64,000 bases of DNA. Source: Paraburkholderia diazotrophica (GTDB taxonomy: Bacteria; Pseudomonadota; Gammaproteobacteria; Burkholderiales; Burkholderiaceae). Where the stretch lies: NCBI RefSeq assembly GCF_900108945.1, contig NZ_FNYE01000027.1, positions 1 to 64,000 on the forward strand, written 5' to 3'. Below the pieces are notes generated by a model, which saw only the letters and a list, made by a program, of their open reading frames with translations, had not been told where the DNA came from and did no database searches. Positions 26,104 to 35,185 of this stretch are shown in pieces (the stretch's first letter is position 1; the number at the start of each line of letters is the position of its first letter). The position numbers and the translations under genes are program-made.

Positions 26104-26622
26104 TTAATCGACAACCGCCTTGCGGGTTCGAGCGGTAGATACGAGACGATCGGCGCGCGCGGCCGCGATCGCCTGTTCGGTTTCCTGGCGGGCTGCCGTT
26201 TCCGGATCCGGCGCGGGGGACAGCATCGTCTGGAATACCGAGGTCAACGGCGCCGAAGCCGCATTGGCACGACACTGGAACGCTTCCATGATGGACCGCG
26301 CCAGTACTTCATTCTTCTCGGCCTGGGCATGCGCCACGTCCTGCAGCCTGTCATTCAGGCGCGAAACGATGCGGCCCAATTCAGTGCCGTAGTCCGCAAA
26401 TAGTCTTACAAGCTCGCTCGCCGTATTCCATTGAATTGCGGTGCGAGTACTGCCGATCGTGCTCAGGCTTTTCAGTGCCTCGACGTTCACGGCGCTGATT
26501 GTGCGCAGATTGAGTTCCGCGACTGGTTGCAGTTCCTGAACGACGGGATTGGCCCACGCGTTGAGAGCGGAGATTCCCGACTCCCACGCCGAAATGACAC
26601 CTTCGGAATTCCGAATGCTCAT
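26104..26622 (-). CDS. Phasin-family (PHB granule-associated) protein
   Basis: Phasins coat polyhydroxybutyrate granules. The 172-residue protein starts at 26622, with GGAG 8 bases upstream, and is entirely helical and amphipathic (ISALNAWANPVVQELQPVAE; NVEALKSLSTIGSTRTAIQW; RIVSRLNDRLQDVAHAQAEK). The C-terminal quarter is Ala/Glu/Arg-rich. Size, helix pattern and the neighbouring phbB fit the PhaP family. Exact subfamily is uncertain. A 15-bp palindrome lies 66 bases upstream. Confidence 0.75.
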   Translation of the reverse strand: MSIRNSEGVISAWESGISALNAWANPVVQELQPVAELNLRTISAVNVEALKSLSTIGSTRTAIQWNTASELVRLFADYGTELGRIVSRLNDRLQDVAHAQAEKNEVLARSIMEAFQCRANAASAPLTSVFQTMLSPAPDPETAARQETEQAIAAARADRLVSTARTRKAVVD

Positions 26623-26995
26623 TGACGAGACTCCATTAGTATTACTAAGTCCTTTGATGCCGCATGCATAGCGGGGCCGCGCTATACCATGCGAATCGCA
26701 TGAGTGTTCGCAATTAAATGGTTGCTTGTGCGAAGCACCATTAGAACCCACATTCTAAACACATCATTTGACAATTTTTAAACAGTCTTGTCGGTAGTTA
26801 CCCTGGGTTGTCGCCGGGCGTTTCTCGCGATCGAACCCCTAAAGCGCATCGCTTGCACACCGGTGCCCAGCAACCATTTACCTCACAACGTGATATACAC
26901 TGGAAACAGCGAAGGTTCGTCCCGCGCGGAAGGGCAGCAATATCAGGAGTGTTGGAAGTGACTTTCGAATGACCAGCGAGTGAGGGGGTGCCAAA
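26623..26995. promoter_or_regulatory. Divergent promoter region between phasin and universal stress protein genes
   Basis: About 370 bases. It holds the palindrome at 26688-26702 and a TATAGC box (minus strand, 26686-26681) in front of the phasin gene. No gene is seen. Confidence 0.45.
26688..26702. promoter_or_regulatory. 15-bp palindrome upstream of the phasin gene (candidate operator)
   Basis: CATGCGAATCGCATG is a perfect 7-1-7 inverted repeat. It sits next to a TATAGC -10-like box on the minus strand and 66 bases before the phasin start, a position suited to a repressor such as PhaR. The identity of the binder is inferred only. Confidence 0.45.
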
Positions 26996-27442
26996 GTGAT
27001 CCCGTTCAAACGCATTCTGCTGTGCTATGACGGAACGCCCGAAGGACGTCGTGCGCTTCGCAGTGGAGCGGCGCTTGCACATCAGCTCGGCGCCGAGACG
27101 CATCTGCTTTCGGTCGTGGATTCGTCGTGGTGGTCGAGCGGGTACGACGTTCTTTCGTCGATGGCCTTCGAAATCGACGAGCAGGCAGCACGCAACGTCT
27201 TGAGCGATGGCATCGAGCGGTTATTGGCGTGCGGCGTGAACGCAACGGGACATTTCTGTGTCGGCGACCCCGTTGATCGCATTGCGACGATGGCCGACAA
27301 ACTTCGCGCCGACCTCATCGTGATCGGACATCATCATCTCGGACCTTTCGCACGCTGGTGGACGGGCGAGCGGCATGCGCAACTGCTGGATCGCGTCGGT
27401 TGCGGCATTCTCTTCGAGGTTGCGCCGGATAGCGCGCCGTAA
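26996..27442 (+). CDS. Universal stress protein (UspA family)
   Basis: The 148-residue protein starts at a GTG (26996) with GAGGGGG upstream. It has the Usp alpha/beta fold: FKRILLCYDGTPEGRRALR at the N-terminus, GDPVDRIATMADKLRADLIV in the centre and IGHHHLGPFARWWTGERHAQ near the end. The last segment is a variant of the ATP-binding GxxG(9)GS motif and lacks the terminal Gly-Ser, so ATP binding may be altered. Usp proteins act in stress adaptation in the cytoplasm. It is divergent from the phasin gene. Confidence 0.88.
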   Translation: MIPFKRILLCYDGTPEGRRALRSGAALAHQLGAETHLLSVVDSSWWSSGYDVLSSMAFEIDEQAARNVLSDGIERLLACGVNATGHFCVGDPVDRIATMADKLRADLIVIGHHHLGPFARWWTGERHAQLLDRVGCGILFEVAPDSAP

Positions 27443-27469
27443 ATCGTCACGGAGCGCGCACAACAGGCG

Positions 27470-27778
27470 CTACAAGCCCCACAGAATATCGGCGTCCTGC
27501 CGCTTTGCTTCGCGCAGCATGTCGAGAAACGGCCATGCGCGTTGTGAGAGACCCGACTTATGATGATCGGCACGGGATGTCGGCGTTTCGTAGACGGTAC
27601 CGGACTGGGCATCGTCTTCGATAGCAGCTTCGAGACGTCGGATCGCCTCCGGCAAATCGTTATGCACGATCACACCCTGGCGGTCGAGACGCTTGCCGAT
27701 CAACCCGAGCAGATACTGCGCGAGGTCGCGAAGCATGACGACATCCGGCGTTGCTGGTGACTGGAAGGTGACAAGCAA
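27470..27778 (-). CDS. DUF1840-family protein
   Basis: This 102-residue protein belongs to DUF1840, a small betaproteobacterial family of unknown function. The signature is LVTFQSPATPDVVMLRDLAQ followed by YLLGLIGKRLDRQGVI and LPEAIRRLEAAIEDD. The start is a TTG at 27778, chosen because GGGGGAG lies 5 bases upstream and the family begins at this point. A longer frame to 27937 has no ribosome site. It converges on the upstream Usp gene. Confidence 0.8.
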   Translation of the reverse strand: MLVTFQSPATPDVVMLRDLAQYLLGLIGKRLDRQGVIVHNDLPEAIRRLEAAIEDDAQSGTVYETPTSRADHHKSGLSQRAWPFLDMLREAKRQDADILWGL

Positions 27779-28059
27779 GGCTACTCCCCCTGTAAAAATG
27801 CAGGGCCTTCGTAGCGGTTGCTCCGATGCGGAGACTGCTCTCTTCTCCATGGAGGTCTTGGATCTTGCCGTGCGGACTATTCCCGTCCGTACCGACAGCA
27901 AAGTCCCGCTTATCCGACAGCCGCTCGAAGGCTTCATTTCATTTTATATCATGTTGTGATCCATTCAAGCGGGGGACGGATATGCCGCTTCGACGCCCGT
28001 CCGTTAACCAGACGTAAGCACGCGGCGAAAAGCCGCGTATCAAGAAGTGCGCGTTGCGC

Positions 28060-28545
28060 TCAGAAGAACGAGGCGTCTTCCGACGAACGTTGTTCGCTCT
28101 TTGCGCGACGCTTCTTCACGGACGCCGGATCTCGCACGATCGTCACGGCACACGGCGCATAGGCGAGCACCTGGCGCGCGACGGAGCCGATCAGCCAGCG
28201 GTCGAACGGCGTGTGTCCGCGATGGCCGACGACGAGATGATCGATACCGTGCTGCTCGGTGTAAAGCACGATCTCCTTCGCCGGCTGCCCGACCACGAGA
28301 TCGAACTCGGCCTGTTCACCGGAGGACGCGAGCTTCGCCTTGATATCATCGAGCACTTCGTTCGCGTGGCGCAGCTCGTAGTCGATCATTTCCTTTCTTT
28401 CCAGCTCTATCGCGCCCCAATCGGGCGCGCGCGCCACGACGAGCACGTGCAATCGCGCGTCGAAACGCTTCGCGAGATCGAGCGCGAAAGTGACGGCATG
28501 TCGCGCGGACGGCGACCCGTCATAGCCTACGAGTACGTTCTGCAT
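28060..28545 (-). CDS. Universal stress protein (UspA family, ATP-binding type)
   Basis: The 161-residue protein starts MQNVLVGYDGSPSARHAVTF at 28545 with GGGAG 6 bases upstream. The nucleotide motif is complete (VVGHRGHTPFDRWLIGSVAR, then QVLAYAPCAVTIVR), unlike the other Usp in the window. The extension past residue 145 is basic (VKKRRAKSEQRSSEDASFF). A 7-bp GC hairpin with GAAAA loop lies 23 bases downstream (28019-28037). Confidence 0.92.
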   Translation of the reverse strand: MQNVLVGYDGSPSARHAVTFALDLAKRFDARLHVLVVARAPDWGAIELERKEMIDYELRHANEVLDDIKAKLASSGEQAEFDLVVGQPAKEIVLYTEQHGIDHLVVGHRGHTPFDRWLIGSVARQVLAYAPCAVTIVRDPASVKKRRAKSEQRSSEDASFF

Positions 28546-28684
28546 GATCTGCTCCCTTCGGGTTCGAACGGGAAGATGCTTTGCTTGATCAGCAACCGTT
28601 CGTCGATTCCCGGCAAGCGCATTCGATTGTCTCCACGGCTCGCCGCATGACTCGTTGCGGAAGATGCCGACGCTTGCGCCCGGA

Positions 28685-28870
28685 TCAGTTGTCGTCGCTT
28701 CGGCTCGGAAGATGCTCGTGCGGCTCGGGCTCGGCTGCATCGGCATCGAGCCTGTCGATGTCTTTCGGTTTTGCCGGGGCGCGCGCGGCCGCTTTGCGCT
28801 TCGTGCCAGTTGAAGATCGCGCGGGGTCGAGGGGCTTGTCAGGCGGCTCAGCGGGCGTCTTGGAGGGCAT
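28685..28870 (-). CDS. Small charged protein of unknown function
   Basis: The 61-residue product begins MPSKTPAEPPDKPLDPARSS and is Pro/Ala/Lys/Asp-rich with a KRKAAARAPAKPK basic block, so it is probably disordered. AGGAG 6 bases before the ATG at 28870 supports translation. No domain is recognised. It lies upstream of the Usp gene on the same strand and may be co-transcribed. Confidence 0.6.
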   Translation of the reverse strand: MPSKTPAEPPDKPLDPARSSTGTKRKAAARAPAKPKDIDRLDADAAEPEPHEHLPSRSDDN

Positions 28871-29040
28871 GGTGTGCTCCTGCGCTGATGGATACTGTCA
28901 TTACCATGATAGGACGCATTGAAGCCGCCGGTTACATGGGTTTTGCGGCGGTGCGCAAATGGCGAATCGAATAGACTGATCGCTCGTACGGCCTGATCGA
29001 AGCCGATCCATTCCCACGCATACCCCATGAGGACACATCT

Positions 29041-30120
29041 ATGATCCGTAATTACCGCATCGCAGTGATTCCCGGCGACGGCATCGGCAAGGAAGTGATG
29101 CCCGAAGCACTGCGCGCGCTCGATGTCATCAGCAAGCGCTACGGCATCGGCCTCGCATATCAGCACATCGAGTGGGCCAGTTGCGACTACTACGCTCAGC
29201 ACGGCCAGATGATGCCGGACGACTGGAAGGCACAACTCGATGGCGTCGATGCGATTCTATTCGGCGCGGTCGGCTGGCCCGCCACCGTGCCCGATCACAT
29301 CTCGCTGTGGGGCTCGCTGCTCAAGTTCCGCCGCGAGTTCGACCAGTACATCAACCTGCGTCCCGCGCGTCTGTTCGATGGCGTGCCATCGCCGCTCGCT
29401 GGCCGCAAGGCGGGCGACATCGATTTCATGATCGTGCGCGAGAACACGGAGGGCGAGTACTCGTCGGTGGGCGGCACGATGTTCGAAGGCACCGAGCGCG
29501 AATTCGTGATGCAGCAGTCGATCTTCACGCGCAAGGGCTCCGAGCGCGTGCTGAAGTTCGCCTTCGATCTCGCGCAGCGCCGCGCGAAGAAGATCACGGT
29601 CGCGACGAAGAGCAACGGCATCTCGATCAGCATGCCGTGGTGGGACGCGCGCGCCGCCGAAATGGCCGCGCGTTATCCCGACGTGAAGTGGGACAAGCAG
29701 CACATCGACATCCTGTGCGCGCGCTTCGTGCTGAATCCCGACCGCTTCGACGTGGTGGTCGCGACCAACCTGTTCGGCGATATCCTCTCCGATCTTGGCC
29801 CGGCCTGCACGGGCACGATCGGCATTGCGCCGTCGGCGAACATGAACCCCGACCGCGCGTTCCCGTCGCTGTTCGAACCCGTGCACGGCTCCGCGCCCGA
29901 TATCGCGGGCAAGGGGATCGCCAACCCCATCGCGATGATCTGGTCGGCGGCAATGATGCTCGACTTTCTCGGCCACGGCCAGGGCAAGGAACGCGAGGCG
30001 CACGACGCGATTCTCGTCGCCATCGAAGGTGTGCTGAAGGACGGCCCGCATACGGGCGATCTCGGCGGCAAGGCCAACACGGCGGAAGTGGGCGCCGCGA
30101 TTGCGCATCGGCTTGCGTGA
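29041..30120 (+). CDS. ttuC: Tartrate dehydrogenase/decarboxylase (isopropylmalate dehydrogenase family)
   Basis: TtuC oxidises tartrate (and D-malate) with NAD. The 359-residue protein begins MIRNYRIAVIPGDGIGKEVM and shows the tartrate/D-malate subgroup signatures: FGAVGWPATVPDHISLWGSL, LRPARLFDGVPSPLAGRK, VRENTEGEYSSVGG and NLFGDILSDLGPACTGTIGI. Catalytic Lys in VATKSNGISISMPWW and Asp in the FGDILSD helix are present. The next gene is a LysR regulator and an MFS carrier lies beyond, so these three probably form a tartrate-use module. Confidence 0.93.
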   Translation: MIRNYRIAVIPGDGIGKEVMPEALRALDVISKRYGIGLAYQHIEWASCDYYAQHGQMMPDDWKAQLDGVDAILFGAVGWPATVPDHISLWGSLLKFRREFDQYINLRPARLFDGVPSPLAGRKAGDIDFMIVRENTEGEYSSVGGTMFEGTEREFVMQQSIFTRKGSERVLKFAFDLAQRRAKKITVATKSNGISISMPWWDARAAEMAARYPDVKWDKQHIDILCARFVLNPDRFDVVVATNLFGDILSDLGPACTGTIGIAPSANMNPDRAFPSLFEPVHGSAPDIAGKGIANPIAMIWSAAMMLDFLGHGQGKEREAHDAILVAIEGVLKDGPHTGDLGGKANTAEVGAAIAHRLA

Positions 30121-30286
30121 TTGCACCCGATTGAACTCCATCCGCGTGCGAGTGCTCTTATGACAGAGGACGCGCGTCGGGAGAATCGATTCACGGCGGC
30201 GAATTCATCGACGCGCGATCGCTCGCCGCAGCAAGCGGCGGGCGCATTGCGACAGCGATTTTCAACTCGATGGATCAGGCATCATC

Positions 30287-31258
30287 ATGCCCAGCCTTCG
30301 CAAGAAACTGCCGAGTGCCAATGCGCTGTTCGTGTTCGAAGCGGCCGCCCGCTGCCGCAACTTCACGCACGCAGCGCAGGAGCTCGAGGTGAGTCAGCCG
30401 GCCGTGAGCCGCATGCTCGCGCGCATGGAGGACCATATCGGCGTGCGCCTGTTCGAACGCGTGCGCGGCGGCATCGAGTTGACGGAAAACGGCAAGATTC
30501 TGTATCGCGCGATTTCAGACGGCTTCGATGGTATCGAAAACGCCATACGTGAAATCGAGGCCCGCGCGACGGGTGTGGAGCCGGTCATGCTATCCGTACC
30601 GACGGGCTTCGCAACGCACTGGCTGATGCCGCGCATGAGCCGCGTGAAGCAGGCTTTCCCTCACATCGATTTGCGGTTTCAACTGATTTGCGGGCATAGC
30701 GACGGGCCGCTCACTGACGTGGATCTGGGCATGCGCTTTCTGCACGACAGCGAGATCGACGAGAACGCCATGTTCGTGATGCCCGAAACGCTGCTGCCCG
30801 TCTGCAATCAGCGCTATCTCGACACGGTTCGCACGGACGCCGGCCGCGCGCAAGGCGACACGCTGCTCGTAACGGATGACGAACAGCACGACTGGCATGA
30901 GCGCTTTAACAAGTTCATCGGAAACGGACCACGTATCGCGCGCACGCTGAGCTTCGCCGATTACGCAAGCGCCGTGCAAGCCGCGCTGGTTGGCCAGGGC
31001 ATCGCGCTCGGCAGGCTCGACGTGGTATCGCATTGGCTCGCACAAGGCGCCTTGCTGCCCGCCGAGCACGAAGTGATCGTGACGGATTGGCGTTGCTGTC
31101 TTCTCACGCCGGCCAACAAACCGTTGCGGCAGATTGTTGCGAACCTGCGCGACTGGCTCATTGAAGAGACGCGTAACGATATGCGCATCGTCGCGAAGAA
31201 ATACCCGAAGCTGGGATTGCAGGCGGCGATGAAGCAGACGGGGCTCAAGTTTGGTTAA
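30287..31258 (+). CDS. LysR-family transcriptional regulator (GcvA-like)
   Basis: The 323-residue regulator has the N-terminal winged helix (LPSANALFVFEAAARCRNFT then HAAQELEVSQPAVSRMLARM) and a substrate-binding effector domain. The start MPSLRKKLPS is standard for GcvA-like LysR proteins. Lying downstream of ttuC and convergent to the MFS gene, it probably controls tartrate or a related dicarboxylate pathway. Confidence 0.92.
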   Translation: MPSLRKKLPSANALFVFEAAARCRNFTHAAQELEVSQPAVSRMLARMEDHIGVRLFERVRGGIELTENGKILYRAISDGFDGIENAIREIEARATGVEPVMLSVPTGFATHWLMPRMSRVKQAFPHIDLRFQLICGHSDGPLTDVDLGMRFLHDSEIDENAMFVMPETLLPVCNQRYLDTVRTDAGRAQGDTLLVTDDEQHDWHERFNKFIGNGPRIARTLSFADYASAVQAALVGQGIALGRLDVVSHWLAQGALLPAEHEVIVTDWRCCLLTPANKPLRQIVANLRDWLIEETRNDMRIVAKKYPKLGLQAAMKQTGLKFG

Positions 31259-31368
31259 GCGATGGCGTCTATCGGCACGGATGCGAGCGAGCGCGTGTTT
31301 CGGCCAAACGCGAAATGCCCGCAAGCGGTCGAACTGAAAATCGCGCGCGCTTGCAGGCATTCAGAACA

Positions 31369-32748
31369 TCACCTCAAGTGCACCCGCTTGATCTCACCCA
31401 CGATCAGCAGATAACTCACTATCGCCACCAGCGCGTTGCAAGCGACGAACACGAGCGCGCCACTAAACGATCCCGTCAGCTTGACGATGTAGCCGATGAT
31501 GATCGGCGTGGTGATCGCGGCGATGTTGCCGAACGTGTTGAACATGCCGCCGCTCAAACCGGCGATCTGCTTCGGCGACGTATCCGCGACGACGGCCCAG
31601 CCGAGCGCGCCCAGCCCCTTGCCGAAAAATGCGAACGCCATGATCGCCACGACGACGACCGACGAATCGACGTAGTTGCAAGCGATCATGCTCGTCGACA
31701 GCAACATGCCCACCACGATCGGCACCTTGCGCGCGACGGTCAGCGAACATCCCTTGCGAATCAGGAAATCGGAGAAGATCCCGCCGAGCACGCCGCCAAT
31801 GAATCCGCACACAGCAGGCAAGGCGGCGACGAAACCCGCATTGAGAATCGACATGCCGCGTTCCTTGACGAGATACACGGGGAACCAGGTCAGGAAGAAA
31901 TACGTGAGCGTCGTAATGCAGTACTGGCCGATATAAACGCCGAGCAGCATCCGGTTGCACAGCAACTGCTTGACGTACGACCACTTCGGCGCTTCGTCGT
32001 TGGATTGCGCAGCGACGTTCGATTCGTGCGTCGCCGCTTCATTCGCGACGTTGCGCTTCTTAGGCCCATCCATGTCGACGAGCGCGCCGCCCTCCTTGAT
32101 GTGGTCGAGTTCGGCGCGGCTGATACGCGGATGATCTTTGGGACCGTAGACCGTCTTCATCCACGCGATGCTCACGACAATGCCCACTGCGCCCATGAAA
32201 TAGAACACATACGGCCAACCGAAGCGATGCGTGACCCAACCCATGATCGGCGCGAACAACACGGTCGCAAAGTACTGCGCGGAATTGAAAATCGCAGAAG
32301 CCGTGCCGCGCTCGGCGGCGGGAAACCACGCAGCCACGATGCGGCCATTGGCGGGAAACGACGGCGCTTCGCTCAAGCCGACAAGAAAGCGCAATGCAAA
32401 TAGCGTGCTGACTGCAAGCGAAATGCTCAGGTAAGTGACCGTGCCCTGCAATACCGTGAAAAGCGACCAGATGAAAATGCTCGCCGCGTAAACGCGTTTC
32501 GATCCGAAGCGGTCGAGCAGCCAGCCGCCCGGCAACTGACCGATCACATACGACCAGCCGAATGCGGAAAAGATGAAGCCCATGGCAACCGCGTCGAGAC
32601 CGAGATCTTTCGACATCGCGGTGCCCGCCATCGAAAGCGTCGCACGGTCCGCATAGTTGACGGCCGTGACAAGAAACAGCATCGCGACGATCCCGTAGCG
32701 GATTCGCGTCTTCTGTGCCGCGGACACGCCTTGCACAACGTTGGCCAT
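31369..32748 (-). CDS. MFS transporter (anion:cation symporter, glucarate/tartrate-type)
   Basis: The 459-residue carrier has 12 membrane segments and ACS-family marks (YADRATLSMAGTAMSKDLGL, GWSYVIGQLPGGWLLDRFGS-type loop, LSEAPSFPANGRIVAAWFPA). The start MANVVQGVSAAQKTRIRYGI at 32748 has AGGAG 7-8 bases upstream. Members move sugar acids, tartrate or related anions with protons. Position beside ttuC and a LysR gene suggests tartrate uptake, but galactarate or glucarate cannot be excluded. Confidence 0.9.
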   Translation of the reverse strand: MANVVQGVSAAQKTRIRYGIVAMLFLVTAVNYADRATLSMAGTAMSKDLGLDAVAMGFIFSAFGWSYVIGQLPGGWLLDRFGSKRVYAASIFIWSLFTVLQGTVTYLSISLAVSTLFALRFLVGLSEAPSFPANGRIVAAWFPAAERGTASAIFNSAQYFATVLFAPIMGWVTHRFGWPYVFYFMGAVGIVVSIAWMKTVYGPKDHPRISRAELDHIKEGGALVDMDGPKKRNVANEAATHESNVAAQSNDEAPKWSYVKQLLCNRMLLGVYIGQYCITTLTYFFLTWFPVYLVKERGMSILNAGFVAALPAVCGFIGGVLGGIFSDFLIRKGCSLTVARKVPIVVGMLLSTSMIACNYVDSSVVVVAIMAFAFFGKGLGALGWAVVADTSPKQIAGLSGGMFNTFGNIAAITTPIIIGYIVKLTGSFSGALVFVACNALVAIVSYLLIVGEIKRVHLR

Positions 32749-33059
32749 GAATCGTCTCCTCCTGATGCACCGGCGCTCTGCCGGCAAGATTCGCAACCGC
32801 AGCAATGCAAACGCATGCTCATAGGTTGTCTGATGACAGAATGAAACGGCACACCGAATTTTGCAATAACGCGTTTACCCTGAGCATCCTTCTTTTGGAT
32901 GCCAACCAGCGACTGCTCGTGCACGCTTATCACGTCTCGCAGCGCGAGATCAAGGGACTCGAGAATGGATTGCAGACGGATGTTATACGATGACGTATGT
33001 CAATGAACTTCGAAGCGCGATCGCGCCTGATCCGCGCCTTAGTGCCTTAAAATCGCGCG
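32749..33059. promoter_or_regulatory. Divergent intergenic region between MFS carrier and GNAT genes
   Basis: About 310 bases. A small palindrome (ATACG-TCAT-CGTAT, minus strand, around 32983-32996) lies next to TTGACA read on the minus strand. This could be a promoter/operator for the carrier, but the -10 spacing is not ideal. Confidence 0.35.
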
Positions 33060-33575
33060 ATGAACCGAGTTCGCCCTCACATTCGCCCCTTGTGCGCGAG
33101 CGATGCAGCTGCCTACGCGTCGCTGCGCCTGTGCGCTATCGACGAGGCGCCTCACGCGTTCGCGTCCACGCGCGAAGAAGAGGGAAAACGCACTCTCGAT
33201 GACATCGAGGCGCGTATCTGTTCGACGACGAACCAGATCGTATTCGGCGCCTTCGACGGCGCCACGCTGATCGCCGTGGCAGGGCTCAGGCGTTACCCGT
33301 TGCGTCCCGTGCAGCAAAAGGGCTTTCTGTGGGGCTTGTTCGTCGCGCAGGCGCATCGCAGGAATGGCGTCGCGCGGCAACTGATTGCCGCAGCCATCGA
33401 TCACGCACGCGCAATGGGCCTGACCCATGTCGCGCTGAATACCGACGCCGAAAACGCCGGCGCAATTGCGCTCTACAGATCGACGGGATTCGAAGCCGTC
33501 GAGAACGAACCGTGCGTCGACGGAATCGACGACGATACGGATCGCGAAGTCGAGATGATGCTGCGCCTCAAATGA
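33060..33575 (+). CDS. GNAT-family N-acetyltransferase
   Basis: The 171-residue protein shows the GNAT acetyl-CoA fold: IRPLCASDAAAYASLRLCAI at the N-terminus, LWGLFVAQAHRRNGVARQLI (the Q/RxxGxG/A loop) and VALNTDAENAGAIALYRSTG with FEAVENEPCVD at the end. This is the motif order of RimI-like acetyltransferases of the N-acyl type. The acceptor is unknown. It converges on an alpha/beta-hydrolase gene. Confidence 0.9.
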   Translation: MNRVRPHIRPLCASDAAAYASLRLCAIDEAPHAFASTREEEGKRTLDDIEARICSTTNQIVFGAFDGATLIAVAGLRRYPLRPVQQKGFLWGLFVAQAHRRNGVARQLIAAAIDHARAMGLTHVALNTDAENAGAIALYRSTGFEAVENEPCVDGIDDDTDREVEMMLRLK

Positions 33576-33593
33576 GCGAGCCTGGTGCGGACA

Positions 33594-34445
33594 TCAATAA
33601 TCGATAAATGAACTGAGCGTCCGGTTGAAAGCAGCCGGACTCGCGACGTTCATACCGTGCGATGCGCCCTCAATTGTTCGTCGGTCCGCGAGATAGATCC
33701 ACTCTTGAAGACTGTCGACGTTATTGCGGAACATGCGCGGACTCTTTTGCCCATCGACGAGCAGCGTCCGGCACGTCACTTCCGACGCTGCGTCGCGAGA
33801 ATAGGCGGGCAGCGGATCGCAAAACTGCTTGGGCAGCGTGCTCGCATTGTCGAGCGCCATCGTGCGAAAAGCGGCCGTGCTCTTTCTCCACGCACCGGGC
33901 GTGCTGACGGAATCGACGAACAGTTCGAGTCCCGGTTCGACGATACCCTCTTCGATCATGCCCGCGACTTTCGCGCGCAAAGCGTTCGTGGCAGCGGGCA
34001 GCGATGCTTCGCGCGCGCCGTCCTTTTGCAGCGGACCGCCTGGATCGGCAAGCGTCAGCGTTTTGACGAGACGCGGATATTCGCGCGCCAGATGAAACGC
34101 AATGCAACCGCCCCGCGAGTGGCCCACCACATGAACGGGCGCGAGATCGAGCGCGTCGATGAACTCCGCCAGTTCGGCGACGTGAGCGTGCCAGCTGAAA
34201 TCGTTCTGAATGCATGCGTCGGCAGCGGGCCAATAGTGGCTGAGGCTCGGAGCGATGCAGCGAAAATGCGCGGAGAGCGGCGCAATCTGCGCGTCCCAGT
34301 AACGGTAGTCGCACAGCGATCCGTGGACGAATACCACGGGCTCGCCCGCGCCGCGTTCGATGTACGGAATGCAGATGCCCGATGCGACATTCGCGAAGCT
34401 CAACTGGGGATCGGCCAGCAACGCGTGGTCGGTTCGCATGTTCAT
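33594..34445 (-). CDS. Alpha/beta-hydrolase
   Basis: The 283-residue enzyme has the HG oxyanion motif (FVHGSLCDYRYWDAQIAPLS), the nucleophile elbow HVVGHSRGGCIAFHLA and a late His near GASHGMN. The start is set at the ATG at 34445; a GTG at 34454 would add three residues. The ester or dehalogenase-type substrate cannot be told from sequence. Confidence 0.87.
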   Translation of the reverse strand: MNMRTDHALLADPQLSFANVASGICIPYIERGAGEPVVFVHGSLCDYRYWDAQIAPLSAHFRCIAPSLSHYWPAADACIQNDFSWHAHVAELAEFIDALDLAPVHVVGHSRGGCIAFHLAREYPRLVKTLTLADPGGPLQKDGAREASLPAATNALRAKVAGMIEEGIVEPGLELFVDSVSTPGAWRKSTAAFRTMALDNASTLPKQFCDPLPAYSRDAASEVTCRTLLVDGQKSPRMFRNNVDSLQEWIYLADRRTIEGASHGMNVASPAAFNRTLSSFIDY

Positions 34446-34563
34446 GGCGGTCACAATCTCGGGTAGGTCGTCGTGTGACTACTATGCCGCAATCGCGAGC
34501 GTAAGAAAAACGCGTAATCTGCATCGAATCGTTCAGCTTTTCTGATATCTCTTGCGCGGACTG

Positions 34564-34980
34564 CTATGGCGTGCTGGACGGGTCGTAGGGCACCACCTGC
34601 TCGTGCTCGTCAGGATGATTGCGCGCCACAATCGCGCGAGCCGGTGTCGTCGTACTGAGATTGAAAGGCTGATGCGGCACGCCGGGCGGAATGAAGAGAA
34701 AGTCCCCGGCTTCCGTTACGACCGACTGACGCAAGCCCGGGCCATAGCGCGTTTCTACGCGCCCTTCCAGAACATAGATTCCCGTTTCAAAGCCGCTGTG
34801 ACTGTGCGGTTCGGCGTGTCCGCCGGGCGGAACCACGACCAGGTGCATCGACAACGCCTGCGCGCCCGCCGTCGTGGCCGAAATGCCCACGAAATACGGC
34901 AGGCGCTGACTCGTTGCGATCTCCCTGTCGGGATGCACCACGACGAGCGGCGCCAGTTCGCCTTGCGATTCGTCTTTCAT
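34564..34980 (-). CDS. Cupin-domain protein
   Basis: The 138-residue protein carries both cupin motifs: GGHAEPHSHSGFETGIYVLEG (motif 1, His/Glu metal ligands; written here as GGHAEPHSHSGFETG and IYVLEG) and AGDFLFIPPGVPHQPFNLS (motif 2). GGAGG 8 bases before the ATG at 34980 sets the start; a longer frame to 35034 is not favoured. It could bind a small ligand or isomerise a sugar-like compound, but the role is unknown. It is divergent from the MarR-GNAT gene. Confidence 0.88.
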   Translation of the reverse strand: MKDESQGELAPLVVVHPDREIATSQRLPYFVGISATTAGAQALSMHLVVVPPGGHAEPHSHSGFETGIYVLEGRVETRYGPGLRQSVVTEAGDFLFIPPGVPHQPFNLSTTTPARAIVARNHPDEHEQVVPYDPSSTP

Positions 34981-35127
34981 GCGCGATCCTCCCCGATTCA
35001 ATGGAATAGGCGCGGATTGAATGAAAAGCCGCATTCACTGCGATTCGATTCTACGCCGACGCGTTGCCGCGTCGGCATCGGTGAAAGGTGAGCGAGGCAT
35101 AGAGAAATCACACGAAAATCACACCTC

Positions 35128-35156
35128 TTGCATAAGTTGCGCCTCGCAACTATAGT
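35128..35156 (+). promoter_or_regulatory. Sigma-70 promoter of the MarR-GNAT gene
   Basis: TTGCAT (35128-35133), a 17-base spacer and TATAGT (35151-35156) form a near-consensus promoter about 30 bases before the gene start. The -10 lies exactly between the two operator sites. Confidence 0.75.
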
Positions 35157-35172
35157 AGTTGCGAGGCGCAAC
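35136..35172. promoter_or_regulatory. Double MarR operator (two 15-bp palindromes inside a larger palindrome)
   Basis: GTTGCGCCTCGCAAC (35136-35150) and GTTGCGAGGCGCAAC (35158-35172) are exact reverse complements, 22 bases apart centre to centre (two helical turns), with the -10 box in the 7-base gap. Each site is itself a GTTGCG-N3-CGCAAC palindrome, typical of MarR-type binding. Occupancy would block RNA polymerase, so autorepression is likely. Confidence 0.8.
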
Positions 35173-35185
35173 TCAAGGAGCTGTG

